A stretch of 37,013 bases of DNA from the NCBI GenBank assembly GCA_020247545.1, contig JADCIX010000073.1:1-37013 (forward strand). The letters are read 5' to 3'. Source of the stretch: Rhodocyclaceae bacterium (GTDB taxonomy: Bacteria; Pseudomonadota; Gammaproteobacteria; Burkholderiales; Usitatibacteraceae). This document shows, in pieces, positions 27,230 through 36,305 of the stretch. Each line of letters begins with the position of its first letter. Within the stretch, counting starts at the first letter, position 1. Below the pieces are notes generated by a model. That model did not search any database. It saw nothing but the letters and a program-made list of their open reading frames with translations, and had not been told where the DNA came from. The translations under genes were made by a program, and so were the position numbers.

Positions 27230-27580
27230 ATGAACCTCGTTTTGATCAAGCTACTCGTATCGGCGGCGATCATCGCCGCGGCGAGCGAACTTGCAAAGCG
27301 GGTTCCCGCGCTGGCGGCTCTGATTGTATCGCTACCGCTGATATCGGTCCTTGTGATGATCTGGATGCAAGTTGAAACTCAGGACGCAGCAAAAATTGCC
27401 AGCCATGCAGAGGCAACGTTTTGGTACGTGCTCCCATCAATGCCGATGTTTCTCATCCTGCCGGCCATGTTGCGTGGCGGTATGAATTTCTGGCTAGCCC
27501 TCGCCGCGTGTTGCAGCATCACGGCGCTGCTGTATCTCGCCGCCATCCAGCTCGCGGCGCGTTTTGGCGTATCGCTCTAG
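27230..27580 (+). CDS. DUF3147 family membrane protein
   Basis: A 116-residue hydrophobic protein with four predicted transmembrane segments (about residues 4-21, 27-46, 65-82 and 88-110). The ELAKRVPALAALIVSLPL and TFWYVLPSMPMFLILPA blocks match the DUF3147 family as remembered. The function is unknown. It lies 14 bp after prpC and 39 bp before acnD on the same strand, so it is in the prp operon, but members of this family occur in many contexts and a role in propionate uptake is not shown. Confidence 0.75.
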   Translation: MNLVLIKLLVSAAIIAAASELAKRVPALAALIVSLPLISVLVMIWMQVETQDAAKIASHAEATFWYVLPSMPMFLILPAMLRGGMNFWLALAACCSITALLYLAAIQLAARFGVSL

Positions 27581-27619
27581 CACCATTCCCTGTCAATTGC
27601 CTGCATTACCCAGAACACC

Positions 27620-30250
27620 ATGAACACCGCACATCGCAAACCCCTACATTTTACTCACGCCGGCTCCGCACTCGAATACTTCGACGTTCATGGCGCGGTT
27701 GATGCCATCAAACCCGACGCATTTGCCAGGCTTCCCTATACCTCGCGCGTTCATGCTGAGAACATCATCCGCCGCGCCGATCCTGCAATCATCGATGAGT
27801 GTTTAAAGCAGATCATTGAAGTCAAGCGTGACCGTGACTTTCCGTGGTTCCCCGCCCGCGTGGTGTGTCACGACATCTTGGGACAGACTGCGCTGGTGGA
27901 TCTGGCTGGGCTGCGTGACGCCATCGCCGATCAAGGAGGCGACCCGGCGAAGGTCAATCCAGTCGTGCCGGTGCAATTGATTGTTGACCATTCACTCGCG
28001 GTTGAGTGCGGTGGATTTGATCCGGACGCGTTCGAAAAAAACCGCGCGATCGAAGATCGGCGCAATGAAGATCGCTTCCATTTCATCGAATGGACCAAGA
28101 ACGCGTTCAACAATGTTGACGTGATCCCTGCGGGCAACGGCATCATGCACCAGATTAATCTGGAAAAGATGTCGCCGGTGATTCACGCGCAAAACGGCGT
28201 TGCGTTTCCCGATACCTGTATTGGCACCGATAGCCACACGCCGCACGTCGATGCGCTCGGTGTGATTGCCGTTGGTGTCGGTGGCCTTGAGGCTGAAAAC
28301 GTCATGCTTGGCCGCGCATCGTGGATGCGCCTGCCCGAAATTGTCGGCGTACACTTGACCGGCAAACGCCAACCCGGCATTACCGCGACCGATATCGTTC
28401 TCGCGCTGACCGAGTTCTTGCGCAAGTCAAAAGTGGTTGGCGCATATTTGGAGTTCTACGGCGACGGTGCCGCCTCGCTCACGCTCGGTGACCGTGCGAC
28501 GATTTCCAACATGGCGCCGGAGTATGGTGCAACCGCCGCCCTGTTTGCGATTGATCAGCAAACCATCGATTACCTCAAGCTCACCGGGCGCGACGAGCAA
28601 CAGGTGAAGTTGGTCGAAACCTATGCGCGTGTCGCGGGCCTGTGGTCTGGCGCTGACCAAAATACTCTCAAAGATGTGGTGTACGAACGCGTGTTGTCGT
28701 TTGACCTCTCCACTGTGGTGCGAACCATGGCGGGCCCGTCGAATCCTCATGCGCGGGTATCGACCACTGACCTTGCCAGCAAAGGCATTGCAGCACCTTG
28801 GACAGAAACTCCCGGCCAAATGCCAGATGGTGCGGTGATTATCGCCGCGATTACCTCATGCACGAATACGTCCAATCCCCGCAACGTCATCGCGGCAGGC
28901 TTGCTCGCGCGCAACGCCAACCGCGCTGGATTGACGCGCAAGCCGTGGGTGAAATCTTCCCTCGCCCCTGGATCGAAAACGGTTGCACTGTATTTGGACG
29001 AAGCGGGTCTGATGCCGGAGTTGGAGAAACTTGGCTTTGGCATCGTCGCCTTCGCCTGCACGACCTGTAACGGCATGTCCGGTGCGCTCGACCCCGCGAT
29101 CCAAAAGGAAATCATCGACCGTGATTTGTATGCAACGGCTGTTCTATCGGGCAACCGCAATTTCGACGGACGTATTCACCCCTACGCCAAACAAGCGTTC
29201 CTCGCGTCGCCGCCACTAGTGGTCGCGTACGCCATCGCGGGCACGATTCGTTTTGATATTGAGCGTGACAGTTTCGGCATCGACCGCAACGGCAAACCAA
29301 TCACGCTGAAAGATTTGTGGCCGACTGATCAAGAGATCGATGCGATTGTCGCGAAGGCAGTGAAGCCGGAGCAATTCCGCAAGGTCTACATACCGATGTT
29401 CGAGGGTCGTGCAAGTTCCGCAGCCAAAGTCACGCCGCTTTACGATTGGCGCCCACAAAGCACCTACATTCGTCGTCCACCGTATTGGGACACCACTGGC
29501 GACGGTGCGATTGGAGGCGAACGTACATTGAGAGGGATGCGGCCCCTCGCACTGCTCGGTGACAACATCACCACGGATCATTTGTCGCCATCGAATGCCA
29601 TCATGGCTAACAGCGCGGCGGGCGAGTATCTCGCCAAAATGGGTTTGCCCGAAGAAGACTTCAACTCTTACGCGACCCATCGCGGCGACCACCTCACCGC
29701 GCAACGCGCGACGTTTGCCAACCCAACGTTGATGAACGAAATGGTCGTCGTCGATGGAAAGGTAAAGAAAGGATCCTTGGCGCGCATTGAGCCAGAGGGC
29801 AGGGTCACGCGTATGTGGGAGGCGATCGAGACCTATATGCAGCGCAAACAACCACTCATCATCGTCGCCGGTGCGGATTACGGCCAGGGCTCGTCGCGCG
29901 ATTGGGCCGCCAAAGGGGTGCGCCTCGCCGGCGTGGAAGCGATCGCCGCTGAAGGCTTTGAACGCATTCACCGCACCAACTTGATTGGCATGGGGGTGAT
30001 GCCGCTAGAGTTTATGCCCGGCACCAATCGCACCACGCTTGGAATTGATGGCTCTGAAACGTTTGACGTTATTGGTGACCGTACACCGCGTGCGACCTTA
30101 ACCCTAGTGATTCATCGCAAGACTGGCGAACGTGTGGACGTGCCGATGTTGTGCCGACTCGATACGGCGGAGGAGGTTTCGGTGTATGAGGCCGGTGGGG
30201 TGTTGCAGCGATTTGCGAAAGATTTTTTAGCGTCAGCACAAGCCAACTAA
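27620..30250 (+). CDS. acnD: Fe/S-dependent 2-methylisocitrate dehydratase AcnD
   Basis: An 876-residue aconitase-superfamily protein, the usual AcnD length. The [4Fe-4S] ligands are C414 in ITSCTNTSNP and C480/C483 in ACTTCNG. The swivel domain at the C-terminus has GADYGQGSSRDWAAKG. The N-terminal HAENIIRRAD and VVPVQLIVDHS blocks are of the AcnA/AcnD type. With PrpF it replaces PrpD in converting 2-methylcitrate to 2-methylaconitate. The ribosome site before the ATG is weak. It is followed after 59 bp by tandem hairpins and then prpF. Confidence 0.95.
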   Translation: MNTAHRKPLHFTHAGSALEYFDVHGAVDAIKPDAFARLPYTSRVHAENIIRRADPAIIDECLKQIIEVKRDRDFPWFPARVVCHDILGQTALVDLAGLRDAIADQGGDPAKVNPVVPVQLIVDHSLAVECGGFDPDAFEKNRAIEDRRNEDRFHFIEWTKNAFNNVDVIPAGNGIMHQINLEKMSPVIHAQNGVAFPDTCIGTDSHTPHVDALGVIAVGVGGLEAENVMLGRASWMRLPEIVGVHLTGKRQPGITATDIVLALTEFLRKSKVVGAYLEFYGDGAASLTLGDRATISNMAPEYGATAALFAIDQQTIDYLKLTGRDEQQVKLVETYARVAGLWSGADQNTLKDVVYERVLSFDLSTVVRTMAGPSNPHARVSTTDLASKGIAAPWTETPGQMPDGAVIIAAITSCTNTSNPRNVIAAGLLARNANRAGLTRKPWVKSSLAPGSKTVALYLDEAGLMPELEKLGFGIVAFACTTCNGMSGALDPAIQKEIIDRDLYATAVLSGNRNFDGRIHPYAKQAFLASPPLVVAYAIAGTIRFDIERDSFGIDRNGKPITLKDLWPTDQEIDAIVAKAVKPEQFRKVYIPMFEGRASSAAKVTPLYDWRPQSTYIRRPPYWDTTGDGAIGGERTLRGMRPLALLGDNITTDHLSPSNAIMANSAAGEYLAKMGLPEEDFNSYATHRGDHLTAQRATFANPTLMNEMVVVDGKVKKGSLARIEPEGRVTRMWEAIETYMQRKQPLIIVAGADYGQGSSRDWAAKGVRLAGVEAIAAEGFERIHRTNLIGMGVMPLEFMPGTNRTTLGIDGSETFDVIGDRTPRATLTLVIHRKTGERVDVPMLCRLDTAEEVSVYEAGGVLQRFAKDFLASAQAN

Positions 30251-30309
30251 CGCGGTCTGCCCGGACAGCGTGGCGCGAACATCGGTCAGATAGTCGGGGC
30301 CTAATTTCA

Positions 30310-30356
30310 CCAAGTTAAACTTGGGGCCCCGGACTAAATCCGGGGCGATATTTTTT
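30310..30356 (+). terminator. Tandem hairpins with T-tract between acnD and prpF
   Basis: CCAAGTT-A-AACTTGG (30310-30324) is followed at once by GCCCCGGA (30326-30333), loop CTAAA, and TCCGGGGC (30339-30346), a perfect 8-bp GC-rich stem. GATATTTTTT then follows (30347-30356). The second hairpin plus T-tract is terminator-like. GGGGCCCC at 30323-30330 is itself self-complementary and would compete with both hairpins, so an attenuator is conceivable. prpF starts 17 bp after the T-tract. Confidence 0.65.
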
Positions 30357-30372
30357 GAGAGTAACCAGAATC

Positions 30373-31563
30373 ATGAGCACTGCACCACAAACGAAGGTTC
30401 CGTGTGTTTACATGCGTGGCGGCACCTCCAAAGGTGCATTCTTCAAACTCACCGACCTCCCCCCGAGTACGCAAGTGCCGGGCGCCGTACGAGATGCGTT
30501 TTTACTTCGTGTCATCGGCTCACCTGACCCCTACGGCAAACAAATCGACGGCATGGGGAACGGGACCTCCAGCACCAGCAAGAGCGTGATCCTCTCCAAA
30601 AGCAGCAAACCAGATCATGACGTGGATTATTTGTTTGGGCAAGTCGCCATCGACAAACCGTTTGTTGACTGGAGCGGGAATTGTGGCAACCTCAGCGCGG
30701 CGGTCGGCCCGTTTGCGGTGGCCAATGGTTTGGTCGATCCATCGCGCATCCCGCAAAATGGCATCGCGATTGTGCGCATCTGGCAGGCCAATATTCAGAA
30801 AACCATCATCTCTCATGTGCCGATCACCAACGGCGAAGTGCAAGAGACGGGCGACTTCGAACTTGACGGTGTGACCTTCCCCGCCGCCGAGGTGCAGCTG
30901 GAATTCATGGACCCGGCTGCAGAAGAGGAAGGTGGCAGCGGGGCCATGTTCCCGACCGGCAATCTCGTCGACGATTTGTTAGTGCCCGAGGTAGGAATGC
31001 TGAAAGCTACCATGATCACCGCCGGCATTCCCACCATCTTCATTAACGCGGATGCCATCGGTTACAACGGCACAGAGTTGCAAGACCACATCAATGGCGA
31101 CGCAAAAGCGCTGTCAATGTTTGAAACCATCCGTGCTCACGGCGCGATGAAGATGGGCTTGATCAAATCGCTCGATGAAGCGAAAACGCGCCAACACACA
31201 CCGAAGATTGCGTTTGTTGCCGCGCCGACCGACTACGTATCGTCAAGCGGAAAAAAAGTGAGTGCGGGTGAGGTCGACTTACTCGTGCGTGCAATGTCGA
31301 TGGGCAAACTACATCACGCCATGATGGGTACGGCAGCGGTGGCGATTGGTGCAGCAGCCGCGATTCCCGGCACGTTGGTAAATCTTGCCGCCGGTGGTGG
31401 TAACAAGACAGCAGTGCGCTTCGGTCACCCATCCGGCACCTTGCGTGTTGGCGCAGAGGCAGCGCAGGTGGATGGTGAGTGGGTGGTCAAAAAAGCCGTG
31501 ATGAGCCGCAGCGCGCGGGTGCTAATGGAGGGTTTTGTGCGGGTGCCGGGCGACGCGTTTTAA
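30373..31563 (+). CDS. prpF: 2-methylaconitate cis-trans isomerase PrpF
   Basis: A 396-residue PrpF-family protein (diaminopimelate-epimerase-like fold). YMRGGTSKGAFF at 14-25 and the GIGNGTSSTSKSVI-like region GMGNGTSSTSKS are family hallmarks, as are DWSGNCGNLSAAVG and GHPSGTLRVG. It isomerises the 2-methylaconitate made by AcnD, and the two genes always travel together. The start is placed at the ATG at 30373; an in-frame TTG at 30355 lies inside the T-tract of the preceding hairpin. A terminator-like repeat follows the stop, so this is the last gene of the operon. Confidence 0.95.
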   Translation: MSTAPQTKVPCVYMRGGTSKGAFFKLTDLPPSTQVPGAVRDAFLLRVIGSPDPYGKQIDGMGNGTSSTSKSVILSKSSKPDHDVDYLFGQVAIDKPFVDWSGNCGNLSAAVGPFAVANGLVDPSRIPQNGIAIVRIWQANIQKTIISHVPITNGEVQETGDFELDGVTFPAAEVQLEFMDPAAEEEGGSGAMFPTGNLVDDLLVPEVGMLKATMITAGIPTIFINADAIGYNGTELQDHINGDAKALSMFETIRAHGAMKMGLIKSLDEAKTRQHTPKIAFVAAPTDYVSSSGKKVSAGEVDLLVRAMSMGKLHHAMMGTAAVAIGAAAAIPGTLVNLAAGGGNKTAVRFGHPSGTLRVGAEAAQVDGEWVVKKAVMSRSARVLMEGFVRVPGDAF

Positions 31564-31565
31564 TC

Positions 31566-31635
31566 CGAAAAACTCGCCATTCGGCGGGCATTTTCAAGCA
31601 TTATTGGCTGGAAATACCCGAAAATAGGCGCTCGA
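31566..31635 (+). repeat. Dispersed intergenic repeat, copy 3, with terminator-like half
   Basis: It directly follows the prpF stop. GAAAAACTCGCC-ATTC-GGCGGGCATTTT makes a 6-bp stem (one T.G pair) flanked by A and T runs, a plausible prpF terminator. It then runs into TCAAGCA...TTGG...ACCCG...ATAGG, matching the other two copies. The left arm is most similar to copy 2 (CGAAAA, CTCGCC, CGGGC shared). The stretch from 31636 to 31735 shows nothing further. Confidence 0.6.
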
Positions 31636-31735
31636 TTCAAACGGGTGATTTGACCTGCCTGTGTTTCTTTCTGCGCCGCGCCCATGTTTGCTTCCGGTTC
31701 TGCTTCCCCCCTCCACCACATAGTATTGTTGTCCG

Positions 31736-34700
31736 ATGCCAAGCAAGCCAATAAATCACGAGCCCGATCGCCTCGGCATGCGAGTGGTGATGAACGAAAT
31801 CCGCGAAGTGTTCGGCAACACGACCACTGCACGCGCCTTCGGTATCGAACGCGACAAACACGATATTTTGTGGCTGGCGGCAGATGAGGTCGACGAAGAT
31901 GTTTGGCACGTCCATGGCGAAGTGCAGGGCTCGGCTGACGAGCCCTACGCGACCGATATCGAAGTTGTGGTGAGCCTTGATGATGGCGAGTTCACTGTGC
32001 TCGATGCCGACTGTAGCTGCCCGGTCGGGAACAACTGCAAACACGCTGCTGCGCTGCTTATGCGCTGGGTCGGTAAATGGGGCTTAGAGGATGGCGGGCC
32101 AGCGTTTGCGTCGATTACCGCCATCGAGGACCGACGGCTAACTGCCGCGCCTCCAGCATCACATGCCGAGAAGGGAACACCAACAAGCGGCACCGGCAGT
32201 CCAAGGAATACATCGACGCGAAAGCCGCCGAAGGAAGTGGAGATTCCCAAGCCCGTTACCCAAAAGACTGGCCTGCCTGCGCCGTTGGCATCTTGGCTTG
32301 AGACCACCATTCGTGTCGGTACCGGTAGTGGCACCGGCGGCGCCGCACCATCCGCCAAGAAAAAGCCCTCGCCCACCACGCGTAAGCCTTGTATCTTTTA
32401 CCTGCTGACTGATGATGGTGTGTTACACGCGCTGCGCGGACGGCGACGCCCCGACGGCAGCGAACCCGAGTTGACGGGCGAATACGCCACGACCGCCTGG
32501 CTGGGTACTGGGCGCGATCTGCCAAGTTATGCCGATGAAAACGATATTGCCGTCCTGACGCTGATGGCTACTAAACGCGAATACGCCTATGGCAACTTAT
32601 CGACGCGAATCAACGGAGTACAAGGATATCAACTGCTGCAATTGGCGCAGCATACGGGCCGCCTGCATGCATTACGCCACAGTTCGCTCGCGGCGGCCCT
32701 GTCTAAATCCGCACTCCCCTCAGAACGCAGCCTGCTCGATGCGCTGGTATTCGGCGAGCCACGAGCCGCCTCGCTGACGTGGCGCGCCAATGATGCCGAT
32801 CCCGCGAACAAGATGCGGCTTGCTGCCAGCATCGAAGGTATGCCCGTCGTACTAATTGCCAGCGATCCGCCCTACGCGCTTGATCTGCCGCAGCACCGGT
32901 TAGTGCCGGTGAGTGTTGCGATCAGCACGCCGACATTGATGCGCCTCACCGCCCTGCCGGCGATCAAGCCCGACGACGACTTGGCTTGGGCCTACGTGCG
33001 CGACGCCATTGAAGCCTTACCCGACGCCGTAAACGTGCCGCCCGTGCCGACGGCCAATGCCGCGCGACTTCTCATCCCCAAAGCCGTGCTTAGTTTTGTG
33101 CTGATTGAATACGATGCCGTAAAGGTCTGGGGACGCAAAACAACTGTAGAACCGCGCAGCTTTCCCGCCGTACAACTACTATTCGACTACGACGGTGAAC
33201 GTCGCCCCGCCGAGGCACAGGGCTTCAGTACTGCGGTAGAAATTGAAAAATTGGGTAACTTGGTACAGGCCACGCGCCTGCGCAACGTACGTGCAGAAAC
33301 CGATTGGCAGCGCAGGCTCCCAACACAACTGGTGCGCGCCCTACAGGTGGAGTACAGCATTGCGCACGCCGCGCTCGACGGCAATCTGACCTCACAATCG
33401 TTATGGATGCTACCGTCCCACGATTGGGCGGGCAAAGGCACCGAAGTCTTGGCCGACGCGCAGGCCGCAGGTTTTGCGATCGAAATTGACCCATCGTTTC
33501 CGCTATCGCTTGAAGACATTCCCACACCAGAACTGGAGCTAGCCGCCGCGCCGGAAAATGGCTGGTATCGCATTGCATTGGGTGTTAACGTCAATGGCGA
33601 ACGCGTAGACCTGGCCCCGGCACTGGCAAAGCTGATCGGCGCGCAACACGACCCGGAGGCATGGCTCGCGGCGCTGCCGAGCGTGCCGACCGTATTGTTG
33701 TCGGTGCCGCCGAAAAAGGGAAAGCACGCTGCCATCGTGGTACGGCTGCCGGGAGAGCGTGTACACGCCTTACTGGCACCGGTGTTTGACTGGTTTCGCG
33801 GCGGTGAGCTCACCCCAATCTCTGGATTGCAGGCGGCGATGGTAGCCGACCTCCCGCCTGCGGCGGTACGTTACCTCGGGCGCGACGATCCGCGCTGGCT
33901 GAATATGCGGGCGGCCATCGCCGAAGGCGCGATACTCACTGCCACCACACCGCACCCGGCATTTCAAGCAAGCTTGCGTGCCTATCAATTGCACGGGCTC
34001 GCATGGCTGAGCCACTTGCGCGCGTTATCAATGGCTGGCGTGTTGGCCGACGACATGGGGCTCGGCAAAACCGTGCAGACGCTCGCGTTCTTGCACCAGC
34101 GCGCACAGTCAGCATCAGCCAACCGCAGGCCAAGCTTGATTGTCGCGCCAACCTCGGTCACGGTGAATTGGTTAGCCGAAATCCGCCGCTTCGCGCCAAC
34201 CCTTCGCGTCATCTCTCACTACGGCGCGTCGCGTCTACTCGATGATGCTGCCATGGCGAATGCGGATCTGGTGCTGACCAGCTATCCAATCTTGCAGCGT
34301 GATGAAAAGCGCCTCAGCGAAATCAAATGGGATGTGGTGGTGTTTGACGAGGCACAAACCATCAAGAACGCCAAGGCCAAAACCTATCAAGCGGCGCAGT
34401 CGTTGTCCGCCGAACTGCGGCTCGCGCTAACCGGCACGCCGATGGAAAATCATCTCGGCGAATTGTGGGCGCTGTTTAATCTGCTGCTACCCGGTTTGCT
34501 CGGTGATTTAGAAACCTTTAACCGTGTGTTTCGCCATCCGATTGAACTGCGTGCAGCGACCGAGCAGATGCAAAAGTTACGCGCTCGCATACGGCCATTT
34601 ATGCTCCGCCGCACGCGCGAACAAGTGCTCGCGGATTTACCGGAAAAAACCGAATACACCCGCTGGATTGAGCTACAGCCGCTGCAAGCCGATTTGTACG

Positions 34701-35413
34701 AGAGTCTGCGTACCGCGATTCACGACGACATCCGCAAAGTGATCGACAAAAAAGGCTTAAAACAAAGCACCATTCATATCCTTGATGCGCTGCTCAAGCT
34801 GCGCCAGGTTTGTTGCGATCCACGCTTGGTGAATTTACCTTCGGCGAACAAACGCTTCAGCGGTGCTGGGTCGGCGAAACTCGAGTGGCTGATGGGACAC
34901 ATGCCGGAATTGCTCGAGGAAGGTCGGCAAATTCTCGTGTTCTCGCAATTCACGAGTATGTTGGCGCTGATCGCCGAGGGGCTAACCGCACAGGGTATTG
35001 AATTTGTCACGTTGACCGGCGAGACCGTCGACCGCGAAACGCCGATTAACCAATTTCAGTCTGGTGCCGTACGGGTATTTTTGTTGAGCCTCAAAGCCGG
35101 CGGCGTTGGTCTGAACCTCACCGCTGCGGATACTGTCATTCACTACGACCCGTGGTGGAACCCGGCGGTGGAAGCGCAAGCCACTGCTCGCGCGCACCGT
35201 ATCGGCCAAACCAAGCCGGTGTTTGTGACCCGCCTTGTGACACAAGGTACGCTGGAGGAGCGCATGATGACGCTGTTGGCACGCAAACGCGAGTTAGCTG
35301 CGGCATTGCTAGAGGGCGGGGGTAGCGCACTGACCGGCATCACGCTGGCCGATGTGGAGTCGCTGTTGGCACCGCTGAACTCATTGGCAGCCACACCATC
35401 CCAGCCGCAGTAA
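31736..35413 (+). CDS. SWIM zinc-finger SNF2/HepA-type helicase
   Basis: A 1225-residue superfamily 2 protein. An N-terminal SWIM zinc finger has the CxC...CxH pattern (DCSCPVGNNCKHA, about 92-104). A long middle region (about 200-730) has a Pro/Ala/Ser-rich linker and a bacterial SNF2-associated domain. The ATPase core has DDMGLGKT (about 772), VVFDEAQTIKN (Walker B DEAQ, about 871), LTGTPMENHLGELW, SLKAGGVGLNLTAAD and ARAHRIGQ (about 1152). Such proteins move along or remodel nucleic acid or nucleoprotein; a specific role is not known. No Shine-Dalgarno sequence is seen at the ATG used, and an ATG at 31778 is an alternative. It has no defence-system neighbours. Confidence 0.9.
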   Translation: MPSKPINHEPDRLGMRVVMNEIREVFGNTTTARAFGIERDKHDILWLAADEVDEDVWHVHGEVQGSADEPYATDIEVVVSLDDGEFTVLDADCSCPVGNNCKHAAALLMRWVGKWGLEDGGPAFASITAIEDRRLTAAPPASHAEKGTPTSGTGSPRNTSTRKPPKEVEIPKPVTQKTGLPAPLASWLETTIRVGTGSGTGGAAPSAKKKPSPTTRKPCIFYLLTDDGVLHALRGRRRPDGSEPELTGEYATTAWLGTGRDLPSYADENDIAVLTLMATKREYAYGNLSTRINGVQGYQLLQLAQHTGRLHALRHSSLAAALSKSALPSERSLLDALVFGEPRAASLTWRANDADPANKMRLAASIEGMPVVLIASDPPYALDLPQHRLVPVSVAISTPTLMRLTALPAIKPDDDLAWAYVRDAIEALPDAVNVPPVPTANAARLLIPKAVLSFVLIEYDAVKVWGRKTTVEPRSFPAVQLLFDYDGERRPAEAQGFSTAVEIEKLGNLVQATRLRNVRAETDWQRRLPTQLVRALQVEYSIAHAALDGNLTSQSLWMLPSHDWAGKGTEVLADAQAAGFAIEIDPSFPLSLEDIPTPELELAAAPENGWYRIALGVNVNGERVDLAPALAKLIGAQHDPEAWLAALPSVPTVLLSVPPKKGKHAAIVVRLPGERVHALLAPVFDWFRGGELTPISGLQAAMVADLPPAAVRYLGRDDPRWLNMRAAIAEGAILTATTPHPAFQASLRAYQLHGLAWLSHLRALSMAGVLADDMGLGKTVQTLAFLHQRAQSASANRRPSLIVAPTSVTVNWLAEIRRFAPTLRVISHYGASRLLDDAAMANADLVLTSYPILQRDEKRLSEIKWDVVVFDEAQTIKNAKAKTYQAAQSLSAELRLALTGTPMENHLGELWALFNLLLPGLLGDLETFNRVFRHPIELRAATEQMQKLRARIRPFMLRRTREQVLADLPEKTEYTRWIELQPLQADLYESLRTAIHDDIRKVIDKKGLKQSTIHILDALLKLRQVCCDPRLVNLPSANKRFSGAGSAKLEWLMGHMPELLEEGRQILVFSQFTSMLALIAEGLTAQGIEFVTLTGETVDRETPINQFQSGAVRVFLLSLKAGGVGLNLTAADTVIHYDPWWNPAVEAQATARAHRIGQTKPVFVTRLVTQGTLEERMMTLLARKRELAAALLEGGGSALTGITLADVESLLAPLNSLAATPSQPQ

Positions 35414-35845
35414 CGCGATAGAAGTCACGCGTACGATCAAACCGGCGTTTCTCGCAGACGACCCGAAAGCTTATCTGTGAGAAACGCACAAGATAATTGC
35501 GCATGCACTTTACGCTGCGGGACTGACAGGATGTCCGATGGGAGCTGAAGAGCCAGTTTGGTATCGAAGTGCTGGTTCGAATTGACGGGGGACCTGCCTC
35601 AATCAGCTGATCGATCTATCCGCGTACGGGTAGACTCTCGTAGAAGGCAATTCCAAGCACCAGAGGCAAGATGAGGACGATCCAGCACGGTCGAAGGGGA
35701 TTGGAATTCATGACAAGAGAAAAGGTTGATCTCACTATACAAGGAGGCTATCAAGCAGCCTGCCTAAGCCGGGTCCGGTTAAATAGCAGGTTAAGCTGAA
35801 CGCGCGAGTAATGCCAGCGTTGCGCGTCTCGACGGGCGAACGCCA
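35414..35845. other. Non-coding gap with one strong hairpin
   Basis: No gene is supported in these 432 bp. GCGTTTCTCGCAGA (35445-35458) pairs with TCTGTGAGAAACGC (35474-35487) over a 15-nt loop, with one G.T pair. It lies 32 bp after the helicase stop and may end its transcript, though no T-tract follows. AGGCT/AGCCT at 35745-35761 is a minor hairpin. A cassette recombination site was sought near 35770-35845 for the PilZ gene and not found. Confidence 0.45.
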
Positions 35846-36190
35846 CTATCCTACATATTGGGCGATTGACGATACAGCCTCAGGCTCCAACTTCAGAAAT
35901 CGCAGGCCTATCTTGAAATTTCGTTCAGCGGTACCATAAATACTGTGGGCAACTTTCACCGTTGCTTCAACCGTTGTTCTTCCTCCGGACTTCACCGGGA
36001 TACCAAAGCGAATAAAGAGTGTCTCCCCGATTTTTGGATTTATTGCTCCAATAATAGCAAGCCCCCCCGCGCTAATATCAGTAGTACGAACCTCAACAAC
36101 CTGACTATCCGGTAGCGCGACATGGGCTGTAGTATGGAGGTGCCTGCGTTTATGTTGCCTCAGCTCAATACCGGGGACGGGAGTATTCAT
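35846..36190 (-). CDS. PilZ domain protein, possibly an integron cassette gene
   Basis: A 114-residue single-domain PilZ protein. The c-di-GMP-binding RxxxR motif is RQHKR (residues 11-15) and the second motif is DISAGGLAI (about 38-46), close to the D/NxSxxG consensus. It would be a cytoplasmic c-di-GMP effector. The ATG lies ten bases after GTTAGGC (36207-36201, minus strand), the commonest form of an attC R' core, which suggests it entered as a gene cassette. A matching attC after its stop is not recognisable, so it may be the terminal cassette with a decayed site, or a resident gene. Confidence 0.85.
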   Translation of the reverse strand: MNTPVPGIELRQHKRRHLHTTAHVALPDSQVVEVRTTDISAGGLAIIGAINPKIGETLFIRFGIPVKSGGRTTVEATVKVAHSIYGTAERNFKIGLRFLKLEPEAVSSIAQYVG

Positions 36191-36200
36191 ATTAGTTGCA

Positions 36201-36305
36201 GCCTAACGAAGCTGTAGAAAAACCCAATCGTACCGCGAACTCGCGTGACGTCGGTGAGCCGATTATAAAATATCAAACTCGCATGGGTCGAACGCTACGT
36301 TACGC
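36201..36305 (-). mobile_element. Probable attC recombination site upstream of the PilZ gene
   Basis: On the minus strand, R''/L'' GCGTAACGTAGC (from 36305) can pair with L'/R' GCTTCGTTAGGC (ending at 36201) at 10 of 12 positions. R' is the canonical GTTAGGC. The length of about 105 bp is within the attC range. It abuts the neighbouring site with a one-base overlap, so the DNA between would be an ORF-less cassette. This is the least certain of the three sites. Confidence 0.5.

Noticed and set aside
21103-31563. prpD or a sigma54-type prpR in the methylcitrate operon
   Set aside because: Neither is present; AcnD/PrpF replace PrpD and a GntR protein is the only local regulator.
35650-35685. 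Fourth copy of the dispersed repeat (shared TTCCAAGCAC)
   Set aside because: Only a 10-base match; the rest of the consensus is absent.
35762-35845. attC after the PilZ stop
   Set aside because: GTTCAGC and GCGCAAC resemble core sites, but the flanking arms do not pair with each other.
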